A stretch of DNA of 64,000 nt from Capillidium heterosporum (taxonomy: Eukaryota; Entomophthoromycota; Entomophthoromycetes; Entomophthorales; Capillidiaceae): assembly GCA_016630905.1 (NCBI GenBank), contig WBMQ01000008.1:1116001-1180000 (forward strand), given 5' to 3'. The notes under the pieces are model-generated. The model saw only the letters and a list, made by a program, of their open reading frames with translations. It did no database searches and had not been told where the DNA came from. Position numbers and translations under genes: made by a program. Shown here piece after piece: positions 36,251-48,003 of this stretch. How positions within the stretch are numbered: the first letter of the stretch is position 1; every line of letters starts with the position of its first letter.

Positions 36251-37556
36251 ATGAACACGGCCCAACTACTAAAGCGAGCAATAAAGGTACGTCTCTTAAT
36301 CGTATTCCTTCTCCAACTCTATTACTACCTATTACCGAGCTACGACCTATCCAGCGAACTTTACCCTCTGCCTTCCTATTTAAAATCATTATTACGATGG
36401 GATAGTATCCACTATTTATCAATAATTGAAGCAAAAGGTTACGACTACGAGTACCAGTTCGCTTTCTTACCTGGGTTGCCTTTAGTTTTAAATTTTTGGG
36501 TTAAATTTTTCCAACTAATTTTACCTTCAACATCGACAGTTGCACTAGCTTTGATAATCAACAACATTATTTTAATTTTGACGAGTTTAAAGTTTTATGA
36601 GTTGACTTTGTTATTGTTTAAAGATGTACAGTTTTCCACCATCAGCTTCAACTTCTTTTTAGTTTTAAATACCGGCTCTTATTTAACTTCGTTATATACC
36701 GAGCCTTTATTTAGTCTATTAGTGTTCCAAGGTTTACTAAGCTATTTTAGAGGTGGGTTGTGGAGAACAGGTTTTTGGTTCAGCTTGGCAACTTTGACTA
36801 GGTCTAATGGGATAGTCAACATTGGCTTTATCATATACTACTATTTGTTTGTTAAGCGAAGGGTAATATTTTTTGTAAATCTATATATTCTAAGCTTTTT
36901 ATAGTTTGACGTTAAGAATCTGATAAGGATGATGGTACAGTCGAGTTTAGTAGTTTTACCTTTTGCTGCATTTCAAATATATATGAGGAGGTTGACCTGT
37001 GTCGGTCAAGATCTTCCCCCCTACTGTTCAAAGTTATTTCCCCTACCTTATACGTTTATCCAAACGAAATACTGGTAAGCTTGGTAATTTTCTCAAAGTA
37101 CTAACCAAAATGGCTTTTATTCCAAATAGGAACAACGGATTTCTAAACTACTACACGCTGAGCCAGCTGCCCAACTTTATACTGGCCCTACCTTTTGTAC
37201 TGTTAACTATGCATGTAGCCATCCACTACTTCAATTGGGAGTCCAACCGTAATTTAATATATACTTTAATGTCATTTCAACCGTTGCCAAAATATAAAGA
37301 TGAGCCCATATTAACTCAAGTACAGCTATTGCCTTTAATTCTGCAGTTGATCGTATTGGTCTTGTATTGTATGTTGTTTATGAATGTACAGGTCATCAAT
37401 CGACTACTAACCTGCCAACCAATCATCTACTGGTATCTGGCCTACCGGTTCATATATATTGAAAAGTTTCAAGTCCAACTAGGGTCTACTCTGTACTGGT
37501 GTCTATACTTTCCCATCGGCATACTGTTGTTCTCTACCTTTCTACCACCTGCTTAA
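36251..37556 (+). CDS. GPI18: GPI mannosyltransferase 2 (PIG-V/Gpi18)
   Basis: ER membrane enzyme adding the second mannose to GPI anchors, with dolichyl-phosphate-mannose as donor. Three exons: 36251-36862, 36905-37074 and 37130-37556; 402 residues. The start is the first ATG in the frame (MNTAQLLKRA). The frame is open further upstream, but without an ATG. Family landmarks: RWDSIHYLSI at 49-58 (the luminal Asp region), GYDYEYQFAFLPG, RSNG at the end of a helix, and YWNNGFLNYYTLSQLPNF split by intron 2. About eight hydrophobic helices are visible. Intron 2 shows a clear CTAAC branch point. The stop lies only 20 nt from the stop of the convergent HAD gene. Dpm1, which makes its donor, is also in this window but 20 kb away. 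Confidence 0.93.
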
Positions 37557-37575
37557 AAATAAAAAGTAATAGATT

Positions 37576-38411
37576 TTATTGTTCATCGAATATTTGATTT
37601 AAATTTGAGATGCTTTGGACCTCCAAGTCAAGGGGTTTTCCTAACTGGGTACGGTCTAGTAGGTAGGTTTTGCAGCCGGCAGCTTCCGAACCCAAGTAAT
37701 CGCTATATATAAAAGAACATTAATAAACTACAGTGTATATAAAAGCATGTACTTGATTTTATCATCCCCGATGTGTAAAACTTCACTTGGTAGAACCTTC
37801 AACTTGCTACACATAAACTCGAAAGCTTTGGCATTCGGCTTGACATGACCAATATCATAGGAGTAGAAGACACGCTCATCAAAGTAGTCTTTCAATTTCA
37901 AGTTAGCTAATATATCCACCAAACGCTCATCCATATTACTTAGTATACACAGTTGAATATCAGGATACTCTTTTCGTAGCTTATCTAAACAATTAAAAGT
38001 ATCTTTGTAGACGTTGTAAAAAGTGGGGAAAGTTGTCGATTCGTACAGCCTCTCAAAGTAGTCGTTAAATGCAGTTGAGTTCACCTTTGTGGGTAAGAAG
38101 GGTTGAAAAGTTTGTTGAACTAGTAAGAACCACCAGCTTTTGGAGGTGGGAAGTTCAAATTTACCGTAGTTGGGATAGGTGGAAACCATAGATTTGTAGC
38201 TTTTCTTGAAGGCTTGGTCTATAGCGGATGGCTCTATAGTTTGGTCTTTTATAAGTAAATCGGATTCTTTTAGAACTTTTAACTAGGTGATGTTAGTATC
38301 AAAGATGCCTAAAATATCTACATAGTGTTGTGATACCTTCATATGAACAAAGAATAATGTATCAAAGGCGTCGAACGAGACCACCTTGAACTTTGAAAGG
38401 TTGTAACGCAT
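37576..38411 (-). CDS. HDHD3: HAD-superfamily hydrolase, HDHD3-like
   Basis: Three exons: 38411-38337, 38282-37753 and 37703-1 downstream to 37576 (last exon 37702-37576); 243 residues. Intron 1 (54 nt, ACTAAC branch, CCTAG end) removes an in-frame TAG that would otherwise end the protein. HAD motif I is FDAFDTLF, with the nucleophile D14 and Phe at the +2 position, as in the haloacid-dehalogenase branch and vertebrate HDHD3. Motif II is ILSNMD, motif III is HVKPNAKAF, and motif IV is HIGDDKINDYLG. The family signature SWWFLLVQQTF in the cap also fits HDHD3. The substrate is unknown for this subfamily. The gene is convergent with Gpi18, with overlapping 3' UTRs expected. Confidence 0.9.
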
Positions 38412-39900
38412 CGGTTTCTTTTTTTGTTGGAAGGAAGGTTGAGTTGTTGGTATTGAGGTTAGTTGATGATTCTATAAGGAAAATTTTTGAAAGTTTTGAC
38501 CAATAGATTTCATCAAATTTCTTGGATACGTCAAGTTTGATTGAAATCTAGCTGATGCTTTATGAAGGCAGATAAAATTCATGTATAGTAGCCGATAAGC
38601 GCTTCATATCTTTGTGTATAGACTATTTAAACAATTGACTTTCCTATTACTTGTTTCCACAATTACTTACATATTCTATGAATATCCCAATAGGCTAAAG
38701 TGACTATGTACTCGCATTGATAGTAAATAAGATCTAATCATTTCCATACCATAGTTAAATACACTTTACAACTTTAGCAATTTATTCAAGCTAAATAAAT
38801 TTGAGTCGAAGTTATGGATAAACTATAGAACTTTTCAGTAATAAACCAAAGAAAATGGAGATACAGTGTTTATTGATCTATATATTTCAATGATAAATAT
38901 CAATATCATTGATAAAGATATTATAGTTAGTTTGATTAGGAACTCTTCATTCTATTACTAATGTTTGTTAGTTTTATTCCAGATCAGAACAGTCATGGTT
39001 ATCAAGAGAACTAGCTTACAAGATGCCAGCTTAGCTCTCTCGCTAAGTCGTATATTGAGCATCGAATTGGCTTTATTTTTAGATAGCCTACATTGGTGCT
39101 ACTACTCGACAGTGTGCTTCGGGTTATGTATTTTATCTTCCATCTATCCTTTTCTCACGCTTTAAATTGCTATCCACCTAGTTCCTATCACCCTAATTTG
39201 CCGCTAGTTCACTTAGTTTTACCTGGAATCGATTCCTCATGGATGTAGTCTTTGTTCACCTTAGATTTCGGACCCTTCAATTGCTACCTTACAAATTAAT
39301 TGGGACCTAACTTCAGTGGTAGATTATTGCAACCAGGACATGTCCTACCTTTTCGTTGCTTTCAAGCCTAAATTTTCGAGTATTTTTATTGGTTGTAAAG
39401 AATTCAGCCGCGTCTATATTAGTCAGCCCACGGCACAGGAAACATAACATGTCCTATGTTGAAGGACTTGTCAAATTCAATCGAATCCACTAGACTGGAA
39501 GTCTACACCAGTAGCCAGACATTCGGCGAGGCCAACCAGTCAACATAAATTCGATGACAGTCATACTAGTAAAATATATATGCAAGTGTATTGGCAACTA
39601 TTGATAACCTTAGCCTTAATTCTAAACTCTTTATAATGGTAAATGGCAATACTAGCAAAAATATTATCTTGCAGGAATTGGAAAAAACCCAAAACCCACT
39701 GCTTGCAATTCAACCATTTCTAAAATAGCTAGAATCATTTGCTTTAAAAATGATGCTGACGATGATACCTCCAATATCAGTACCTCTGATAGCAAAGTCG
39801 CAAGTCTTTTTATCCTCAAATTAGGAAGATGGCTTGTCAGTTTTGATCTCTTCCCAATGTAGACATATTTTTCCACCAAAGCTCATTACATAGAATATGT
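38412..39900. other. Intergenic, no supported gene
   Basis: HAD promoter region, then DNA with broken short frames. Around 39.66-39.88 kb the plus strand may hold the decayed N-terminal part of the hAT element, but I cannot anchor it to a motif. Confidence 0.35.
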
Positions 39901-39979
39901 AAAAAACTTATATACGATGTAGCAACACGATGGGGGTCAACTTTCAATATGGTAAAAGTTACGCTTGAACAGCGTGATG

Positions 39980-40770
39980 TTATTGACTCAATCTTAACTT
40001 GGTACTGATCTAGAGATACAAAATTTCCATATATTACAATGTTGGCTAGTGAATGATCTATAGTTGAACAAATTGTACAAATGTTTCAACTATTTGACGA
40101 AATTTCCGATATTATGGCAGGTGAGAAATATGTAACACTAAATTTGGTAATTCAAGTATATAGTGGCTTATTTGACGCATTATATGAGGTGGTTAAAATA
40201 CTAAAGGAATCTTTATCAACACCCATTGAAAGTGCTATTTGTGCATCGATAGATAAATTAAATAAGTTTTATACAAGTTTAGCTCCGAAGTTTCCTTAGT
40301 TACAACAATTATTGATCCAAGGAATCGATTTTACTATTTTTTGAACCAAACTGGGACGAATATTCAATTGTAGCTGGAGCAAAGTATTTCGAAAAGATAT
40401 ATCAGCATTATGGCAAGTCACTAGCTTCAACTACAATCAAGTCACCAGCCAATCTCCAATACTCAGCATTACCGGAGTGCCTTTCAAGAAGATATAAAGT
40501 AGCTGGAGAATGCAAATTGGAACAGTATCTTAAAGGCGATCCATTCAAATCTAATAACGTCTTAAATTGATGGAAAGCTAACAAGCCTGAGTACCCTGAA
40601 CTTTAAAAGATAGAAAAGGATTACTTGGTCATCCCAGCTTTATCAATCACTATTGAGTATATATTTTCTTTAGCAAAAAATATTATTAAAGATATGTAAA
40701 ATTACTTTAGTAGGAGTTCTATTTGACAATTAATATACTTAAAGCATTGGTGCAAAAATTTACGGCTTTA
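39980..40770 (+). mobile_element. hAT-family transposase fossil
   Basis: Degenerate transposase sequence in changing frames. At 40081-40299 it reads like the end of the RNase-H-like domain (the GEKYVTLNLV and LNKFY type motifs). A fragment near 40310 gives LIDPRNRFYY, matching the family LDPRFK block. The C-terminal dimerisation region lies at about 40540-40690 (PFKSNN, WKANKPEYPEL, DYLVIPALS, IEYIFSLA), followed by a KNIIKD-like segment at about 40676-40697. Stops interrupt every frame (for example TGA in the W-K region at 40568). Terminal inverted repeats and an 8-bp target duplication were not found. It is an old, dead class II element. Confidence 0.8.
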
Positions 40771-41922
40771 TTAGTTTTCTATAACTCAGATAGGCCAAAC
40801 TTCAGCTTCTTATATAAATATAACTATATCTTTACCACTTCTTTCCAAAACCTAATATATAGTATTGTATTCTTATACTACTACTCAGCTTTCTTTTTAA
40901 TGGCTTACCTTCTCTCTTTCCTACCATAAGTGCTAGTATCTTTATTATCTTTACTTTCTTATCTATATCACTTTATTACTTATTGCACCCAAGTACTAAA
41001 GAATATATAAACTTTTGCCCCTATCTAAATAATATATTTTCTAGCTTCTTTAAATATATATTACTTGTTTTTATTAATTTTTACTATATTTTACTTTTAT
41101 TTCTGTACCAACTCAAACTACTATCCTTTGCATTTTTGTAACAGCTTTTAATAGTTACTATAAGTTTAATAGTATTATCCAATCAGTCTAATAGTTATAT
41201 ATTTCAAGGCTAAATAGTTAAGTTTTCAATATTTACAAACTGACTATTTTTAATCTTAAAACTAATAGTTAACTATTTACAAAGGCATACTTAAGCTAAC
41301 TATAGCTTATATACAAAATCATTTACAATATGAACAATATAAATTTTCAGAGCTTTATCGAAGGTATTGTTATAAACTAATTTTTTGAATCTCAGTGGTT
41401 AAGATTCATAACTTACCTATTATCGAATCATGCTCATGGAAAATATTGGCTGAAAGTAGATATGTACTAGGTAAATCAATTCAATCCCAAACTTAAATTT
41501 AGATTTTAAAATTACAAGATATATATAAAACTCGTATAAGCTTTTTTATTGAATTTAATAGGAACTATTTTAGTGTAGATCTTAGATATAGCTTAGATAA
41601 TCAGAATTTCCAATCAACCTAAATAAATAAATCGTTAAGAATTCGGTCCAAGTGATAATCACAACGACAGTTTTTTTAGGATTGAGGGGATCAATATCCA
41701 GTAGGAATATACCTATAGGAGAAAGTGCCTTTAAATCAACACTTAATCTGTGGATCAGCTGGTAGAAAGTTCAGAGTAATATCAACATCGACAAGATAAC
41801 TTTATAAAAGTAGCATAGCGTGATCGACTTTAACCTACATAAAATTTAAAATAGAAATCAAAAAGGATATAAGCTATGAGATGGATAGCATCAAGATTCA
41901 TTTAAAATAAACAAAAAGTCCG
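40771..41922. other. Intergenic upstream of the SDR array
   Basis: AT-rich, pyrimidine-biased stretch after the hAT fossil. It contains the SDR copy 1 promoter; a TATAAAA-like site is near 41802. No other gene is seen. Confidence 0.45.
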
Positions 41923-43092
41923 ATGGGTCTATTTGATATTACCAATTTAAACTACCAACCTCAAGATTTGAGTGGAAAGATTAGTGTAGTAACTGGTGCC
42001 AATATAGGTAGGCATCATTTACATGTGCTCAGTTGATAACTTGAACAAATTTAGGCTTAGGTTTGGAAACTGCCAAAGAACTAGCCAAGATGGGAAGTAA
42101 GCTGTATTTACTATGTAGGAACGAAGCTAAGGCATTAGGTGCTATCGGAAAGATAAAGGAAGTGGCACCTACAGTCGAAATTGAGTTCGTTCACTTCGAT
42201 TTAGATCAACTAAGTTCGGTGAGAAATGCTGCCCAATATATTTCAGATAAGGAAACGAGAATCGATCTGTTAATAAATAATGCGGGACTCTTCCAAACTA
42301 AACATCATATTAGTGAAGATGGTATCGAACGTGTCTTACAGGCAAGTATTTATCTACCGCATATATCCTAACCGTTTACAAATATAGTGCAACTACTTTG
42401 GTCCCGTGCTTTTGACCCAACTTCTACTCCCCCTTCTCAAAAAATCTCAAGCCAGTCGCATCGTGAATGTATCCTCCGAACGTACCTGTTTATATATATG
42501 AAGCTTTAACTCAAGTTTCAAAAGTTTTAGATCTAGGTATATACGATATCGGAAATTTGAGAGGTTTGGAAACTAGCAAGCCCCATGATCCACAACCAAT
42601 TAACTCATATATAGCAAGCAACTCTTATTTTGCAAGGTATGGGACTTCCAAACTCTATCTCAATATGTTTACTTTCCACCTCAACAAACTACTCAAAGGT
42701 AGTAGCATAGTAGCAGTATGTACTCATCCTGGGTTTGTTAAAACTGATATAGGTGCATTTTCAATTTTTATTCTAATAAATACCAACTTACACATGTATT
42801 TTTAGCTGCTAAACCAGATATCAGAGCCCATGCCGGTTGGTATGTCTTTCAACTCTTGTGGTGGTTAGCTGAAGTTCTGTTCGCTAGGACGGCACAGGAG
42901 GGAGCTAAAACTACTTTGCATGCGGCTGTCGATACTTCGGTACTAATTCAAAGTCCTAACAAGTACTTTGTCGAATGTGAGCTTAGGATTAAGGAGGGGG
43001 ATATCATAGATGAGTATTTACAACTGCAGCTCTACGAATCGACTTGTAAGATTTTGGGCTTGAAGCCAGGAAGTCGGAAAATAGTTTATTAA
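41923..43092 (+). CDS. Short-chain dehydrogenase/reductase, array copy 1 (intact)
   Basis: NAD(P)-dependent oxidoreductase of the retinol-dehydrogenase/WWOX-like SDR branch. Five exons: 41923-42007, 42055-42341, 42388-42481, 42525-42752 and 42806-43092; 326 residues. Visible motifs are the cofactor loop TGANIGLGLETA (split by intron 1), LCRNEAKA, the NNAG motif, VNVSSE, and the catalytic YGTSK followed by the HPGFVKTD segment. The second intron starts with GC (CAG then GCAAGT) instead of GT; the other copies have GT there, so the splice is secure. The substrate is unknown. It is the first of three tandem copies, all on the plus strand, and is the only one without a lesion. Confidence 0.92.
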
Positions 43093-43233
43093 AATGTAGT
43101 TATTGAATATTGAATTGTAGGCATATATAAGAGGAAGTGTAGTTATATTTGTAAGTTTTATTCGAAAAAATATTGATACGTATGGAGTTTAGAATGTATT
43201 TTTCGTTTACAGCTTTAGCCTGAATTTGAATTA

Positions 43234-43533
43234 GTGGGATTTATACTAAAAATAAAATTCAAAATATCTACAAATATAGTTGCAGTGACAAAAAGTATAT
43301 ATCCTATCGCTTCTAATATTTTGCCTCTTTCAAATCACTTGAGAGACGTCAGTACCCAATATATAAAGAGTAGATTTGCAGAAGAAATCGCATCCTGGCC
43401 AGACCTTGATCCTTTGTTACCTGGGAACGAAAATATTATTTGGAAAGATGTTCCCCACCTTCTCATTTCAACCTCTAGGCACTTTAAGAGGCATCTAGAA
43501 CATATTTATTCTTCACCTTATGCTTTATTCTAA
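43234..43533 (+). CDS. Coding-like fragment of an unknown gene family
   Basis: Open frame without an ATG, beginning just after a TTAG acceptor-like site. The residues look globular (YPIASNILPLSNHLRDVS, FAEEIASWPDLDPLLPG, WKDVPHLL, then YSSPYALF before the stop). The last 150 nt are related to the decayed stretch at 3655-3837. It may be the last exon of a gene whose upstream part is lost, or a remnant of a dispersed element. No family is recognised. Confidence 0.35.
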   Translation: MGFILKIKFKISTNIVAVTKSIYPIASNILPLSNHLRDVSTQYIKSRFAEEIASWPDLDPLLPGNENIIWKDVPHLLISTSRHFKRHLEHIYSSPYALF

Positions 43534-43579
43534 ATAAACATTTTAGCTTTAAAAAAGTATGTATTCTAGTTCAAATCTA

Positions 43580-43930
43580 GCTAGTCAGTAAATAAGCTTA
43601 AATATGTATGTAGATATATATGATAGAAGGATCCAATTAAATAACTAATTTCGAATATTTTTACACAATCAGATCCAATAAATAAGGAAAATATTGATTC
43701 AAGATCAACAGATAGAACAGGTTCATTCGAACATATGCAGGACAGATCTTGAGCCAGCTTATATCCTGTTAGATTGTCACCGATCGGAGACAATGTCCTC
43801 GAATTGGTTTTTACTCCATTGATAGTCTTGATTAGAGTTTGGAGTGAAACTGACGCCACTAAGTTAGCATTTTATACAAAGTTTATCAAAGCCGAAAGTT
43901 GTATTATTAGTGGCATCTCATGAGTTGATG
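43580..43930 (-). pseudogene. Decayed sequence upstream of SDR copy 2, shared with copy 3
   Basis: The plus-strand stretch 43685-43860 aligns with 47685-47850 upstream of SDR copy 3: both carry GAAA-TATTGATTCA-GAT, TTCAT, TTG-GCC and CGATCGGA in order. On the minus strand, copy 2's version keeps a 92-codon open frame (TLSPIGDNLTGYKLAQDL), but this is not recognisable. It marks the upstream part of the duplicated unit. Confidence 0.45.
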
Positions 43931-44167
43931 CATCATGGGATATCTTTTCAAGCCAGCCAATTGCATACTATTATTTGCTCAGTTTTTGGAGAGTTCTATT
44001 TAAAACTTCTCTCAAATGTGACCAAGGGGGCGCATATCTGCCGTAGTATAACTTACCCAAAGTATAGCATACATAATGGTTTATTTTGAAGAACATAAAT
44101 CAAAAGGTATTTAAACTTAAAAGTAGGAAACCTAAGGCTTCATCTCAAATTCAAATTCAAAAATACA

Positions 44168-45327
44168 ATGGGTCTACTCAATTTTACCAACTTAAGTTAT
44201 CAACCTAAAGACCTGCACGACAAAGTTAGTGTAATTACCTGGTGCCAACATAGGTAAGCAGCCCTCGATTATGTCTAAATGGCCACCGCTCTAACAAATC
44301 TGTAGGCTTAGGTCTGGAAACCTCCATCGAGCTAGCCAAGATGGGAAGTAAACTGTATCTCCTATGTAGAAACGAAACAAAGGCATTGGATGCTATTGAA
44401 AAAATAAAGGAAGTGGTACCTAAAGTCCAAGCCGAATTCGTCAAGTACGATTTGGATAGTTTAAATTCAGTACGTAGGGCTGCTCAAGTCATCTTAGAGA
44501 AAGAACAAAAAGTCGACATATTGGTCAACAATGCTGGGATGTTTGGAACGGAAAGAGTTATTACTAAAGATGGTATAGAGCGCGTTTTGCAGGTAAATAT
44601 ACTTATACTGCATGCATTTTAACCTTTTAAAAATGTAGTGCAACTACTTTGGACACGTACTTTTGACCCACCTCTTACTCCCCCTCCTCAAGAAATCAGA
44701 GGCTGGCCGTATCGTCAACGTATCCTCCGTCTGTAATTTTTTTATTTACCTACTTTTGCTAACTTGAATTTTAAAAAGTTATGTTTATGGGTGTCTACGA
44801 CATCGATAACTTAAAAGGTTTGAATGTCATTTACCCTTATCCCATCCTAGCCAACACCTACACCTATTTTGCCAGCTACGGCACCTCCAAAGTTTATCTC
44901 AACATGTTCACTTTCCACCTCAATAGATTATTGGAAGGTACCAATGTAGTAGCCGTTTGTACGCATCCCGGCTACGTAAAGACTGACATTGGTAAGGCTT
45001 TCTATTTCGTATTCCAACAAATATTGATTCTGATTTGCTACAATTTTAGCTTCGAAACCGGGGATTGCTGGTAACTTCTGGTGGACCTTCTTTTTCGTAT
45101 TGTGGCACTTGGCCGAACTGTTAATCTTTAGAACTGTAGAGGAGGGAGCTAAAACTACCTTGCATGCAGCAGTCGACGATTCAGTATTAGGTAAGAATCC
45201 AGAAAAGTACTACGACGACTGCAAACTCAAGAAGTTGAAGGGAGATATCATCGACGAGCATTTACAGCTGCAGCTCTACGAAGAGACTTGTAAGGTTTTG
45301 GGCTTGGAGCCAGAAGTTAAGAATTAG
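44168..45327 (+). CDS. Short-chain dehydrogenase, array copy 2 (one-base insertion in exon 1)
   Basis: Same five-exon layout as copy 1: 44168-44253, 44306-44592, 44639-44732, 44779-44991 and 45050-45327. Exon 1 is 86 nt instead of 85. The extra C (CC at 44238-44239) falls inside the cofactor-binding TGANIG motif and shifts the frame. Without it the gene encodes 318 residues with the intact motifs LCRNETKA, NNAG, YGTSK and HPGYVKTD. Exons 2-5 are free of lesions, so it is either freshly inactivated or the extra base is a sequence error. The second intron has a normal GT donor. Confidence 0.8.
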
Positions 45328-45855
45328 TTCAATAAAGTACTAGTTAGTTTTTAAATTTTTGGTATACTAAGTAGGGGTGAAGTTATATAATATTTTTCTT
45401 AAATACTTGGTGATGCCATAGGTAATTTAATACAATTTCAATCCAAGCATGAGTAATTAGTCTTGTGCTAAATAATTTATAGATATTAATTTAAATTTTT
45501 GCATGTACTTTCATCTATATTACATAGTATCTAAAGTTAACTAGAGGATTCTAATCAATATTTGCTTTGGTGATTTTTATACAGTATATATATAGATGAT
45601 TAGTGTGTAGTTTATAGTAGGTGAGAAAAATAGAACCTTAAACTTAAGAAAGACTACTACCTACACTATTATATAGCTATATTACGAAAAAGGTATCCGG
45701 TTGTAATTTCAAATATATTAGAGGCAAATGCCAACAAATGATATAGATTTTACTTATTTATTAGTCCAACAGTTTCTATTCAGCTGGCTATCAAGCTCGA
45801 TGTTGCCAAATCTAACTCCAATTCCTGGAATCAAACTTTTGAACCAAGATGGTTC
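45328..45855. other. Intergenic within the SDR region
   Basis: 3' flank of SDR copy 2. It shares short motifs (AGTG-AGTTAT) with the 3' flanks of copies 1 and 3, as expected for a tandem duplication. Confidence 0.4.
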
Positions 45856-46230
45856 CTAGTTTATGTTATCTCCACTACTACCAGATGTGTCTTTATTATC
45901 GAACCCAAGTATATCAGCCAGGCTTGATTGACTTTCTTTGGGATATGAGTCAACTTGATAGAGCGTATTAAAGGATATCTTGCCTTTTTTATTCTTATTT
46001 TTTCGAGTGCTAGTGCAAGTAGGTTATAAACCAAATTACAAATCAATGCACGTTTGCTGTGCCTCACAAGTTACAATTGAGGGTATTGCGTTTGGTTAGG
46101 GAGTTTAGATGGAGTTAAACAGTACTAGATAAGGATCTTAATGCATTTCTTTCATTTATATTGGAATCAAAGCGACATAAGGACTGAGTGATGGCGACTA
46201 GAAGAAAGGTGAGGTGGTTGTAGGTTTCAT
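45856..46230 (-). pseudogene. Possible broken gene for a small secreted protein
   Basis: The minus-strand ATG at 46230 lies about 40 nt behind a TATATAAA box, the same geometry as subtilisin. After a frame break near 46208, the sequence reads FLLVAITQS, then FDSNINERNALRSLSS and a stop. A separate coding-like end, YPKESQSSLADILGFDNK with a Ser/Gly tail, closes at 45856, perhaps as a second exon after a CACTAG acceptor. Signal-peptide-like hydrophobics and the promoter suggest a former gene. The family is unknown. Confidence 0.3.
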
Positions 46231-46267
46231 TGATAGAGTTGTTCTTATTTAAAAGTTCAATGAGTCC

Positions 46268-46275
46268 TTTATATA
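46268..46275 (-). promoter_or_regulatory. TATA box upstream of the possible small gene
   Basis: Minus-strand TATATAAA, about 40 nt before the ATG at 46230. Confidence 0.35.
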
Positions 46276-48003
46276 GCCTAAAGGTTCATACGACTACATC
46301 TAAAGAATCAATTTAAAATTCAATTTATTGCAAGGAATGATGCTTTATGAGAGCCACCGATCCGATGCAATTCCTGATTAGGAGTTAGTCTGCCTTTAGT
46401 AGATCAAGCTAAAATCTAATAAAATACTTCTCCCGCTCAAGTATGCTAGGAGCATCCTTTATCAATATCAAAGTTAAATACTTTCAGTGTATGTGGATAA
46501 TATAGCATAGTTTATATCCAGTCTATGCCTTTACTAGAAATTTGACCTAGGTCAACGGAATAAATTAAAATTTTATAATTACAATTGTTAGAAGTAGCAA
46601 ATAGTGATACTCTATAAAATGTAATTAGATTTCTAAATTGCAAATGTCGTTGCCAAAATCGAATTTAGATATAGTACATCCAATTTAAAGTTTTCGAACT
46701 AGTGTTTTCTTAAACTTATCTGGTTACAAAGGCCAATCTGATGTAAGAGCAGCCTGCTGGCTTATATTTAGATATTGATACCTACAAATAGCACACTATT
46801 AAGAAAACGAGGTATATAAGGCAAATATTCCTATCTAAAGGTTTATATGATGTAATGTTATAATAAGGTATAGAAAATAATAAAGGGTTTTTGTATGTGG
46901 AAGCTTACCTATATTTAAATAAGGCAAGCAAATTTATACACTATTTGACTTAGTATTTGGAGGGATATACTGAAAAGTTTAATATAAACGAGATTGTAAT
47001 AAACTTAAACTGATTAATAGCGTTAAAATTAAAGCAATATCTTGAAGTTATAGCACTTTAGCAACTTCGATAATCACAACAATGAAAATTAAATTCTTTA
47101 TATTCTCGGTCACTACGAGGGATTATGAAGCAGTCCAACTGAATTGGAGGATTTATGTTTTTGGCCTACTAGTAGAGTTTGAAGAGGTAAGTATCCAAAT
47201 CTGAACTGAACTGGACCTTTTAGCTGATGTCGGGTTATAAGTGACTAAACTGTGGATTATAGATAATGGCAGGTATAATTAGCACTGTAACTTTATCAAC
47301 AAGTATAGCCTATAGTTTCATATATTGATAACTTCATGAAATGTCTTGGCACAGGAAGTTAAAGAAACTATACTCTCGATGGATTTAGTATAGTAGCACT
47401 AGTTGGGTAACGATAAGTGTAAATATACACAACAAGAATTCAATAGCTGTATGTGCTTGGATGCAATAGAAAGATTGGTACCATCTATTGATATTCTATG
47501 TTTCGTCAAGACACTCTATAAAGTTGACAAAAGGCCTTTCAAAGTATCTATAAATCTATTTGTCGAATAATAAATTGATAAACGAAATTGTGCCACTCAG
47601 TTCAATTCTGATTAAGCAACCAATAAGTCTCAGAGGCTAATTTCAAACAATCTTACATGATCCTAACGCAGCAGATATGGAAATTATTGATTCAGGATTA
47701 ATATATTTGAGCTAGCAAGTTCATCCAAAGTCAAAATTAGACCTTGTGCCTAAGTCAATGTCAAGTAAAATTGCCATCGATCGGAAATGATGTTTTTAAT
47801 CAATATTGATACTATAAATCAATTTGTAAAGTTCAAAATGGAACCGATATCAAAAAGGACAAGTTATTGAAGGTAAATCGAAATCAAAGGTGATATAATC
47901 CAATCAATCCCAGTAACACATAATGTTTTTCCAAGGAATAGAGTTGATTGGTATTTAAACTGAGATAAGTAACATCGATTTTCATTTTAAATAAAGGAGC
48001 ACG
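46276..48003. other. Intergenic; contains flank shared with SDR copy 2
   Basis: Mostly AT-rich without genes. The stretch 47685-47850 is related to that upstream of SDR copy 2. Confidence 0.45.
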
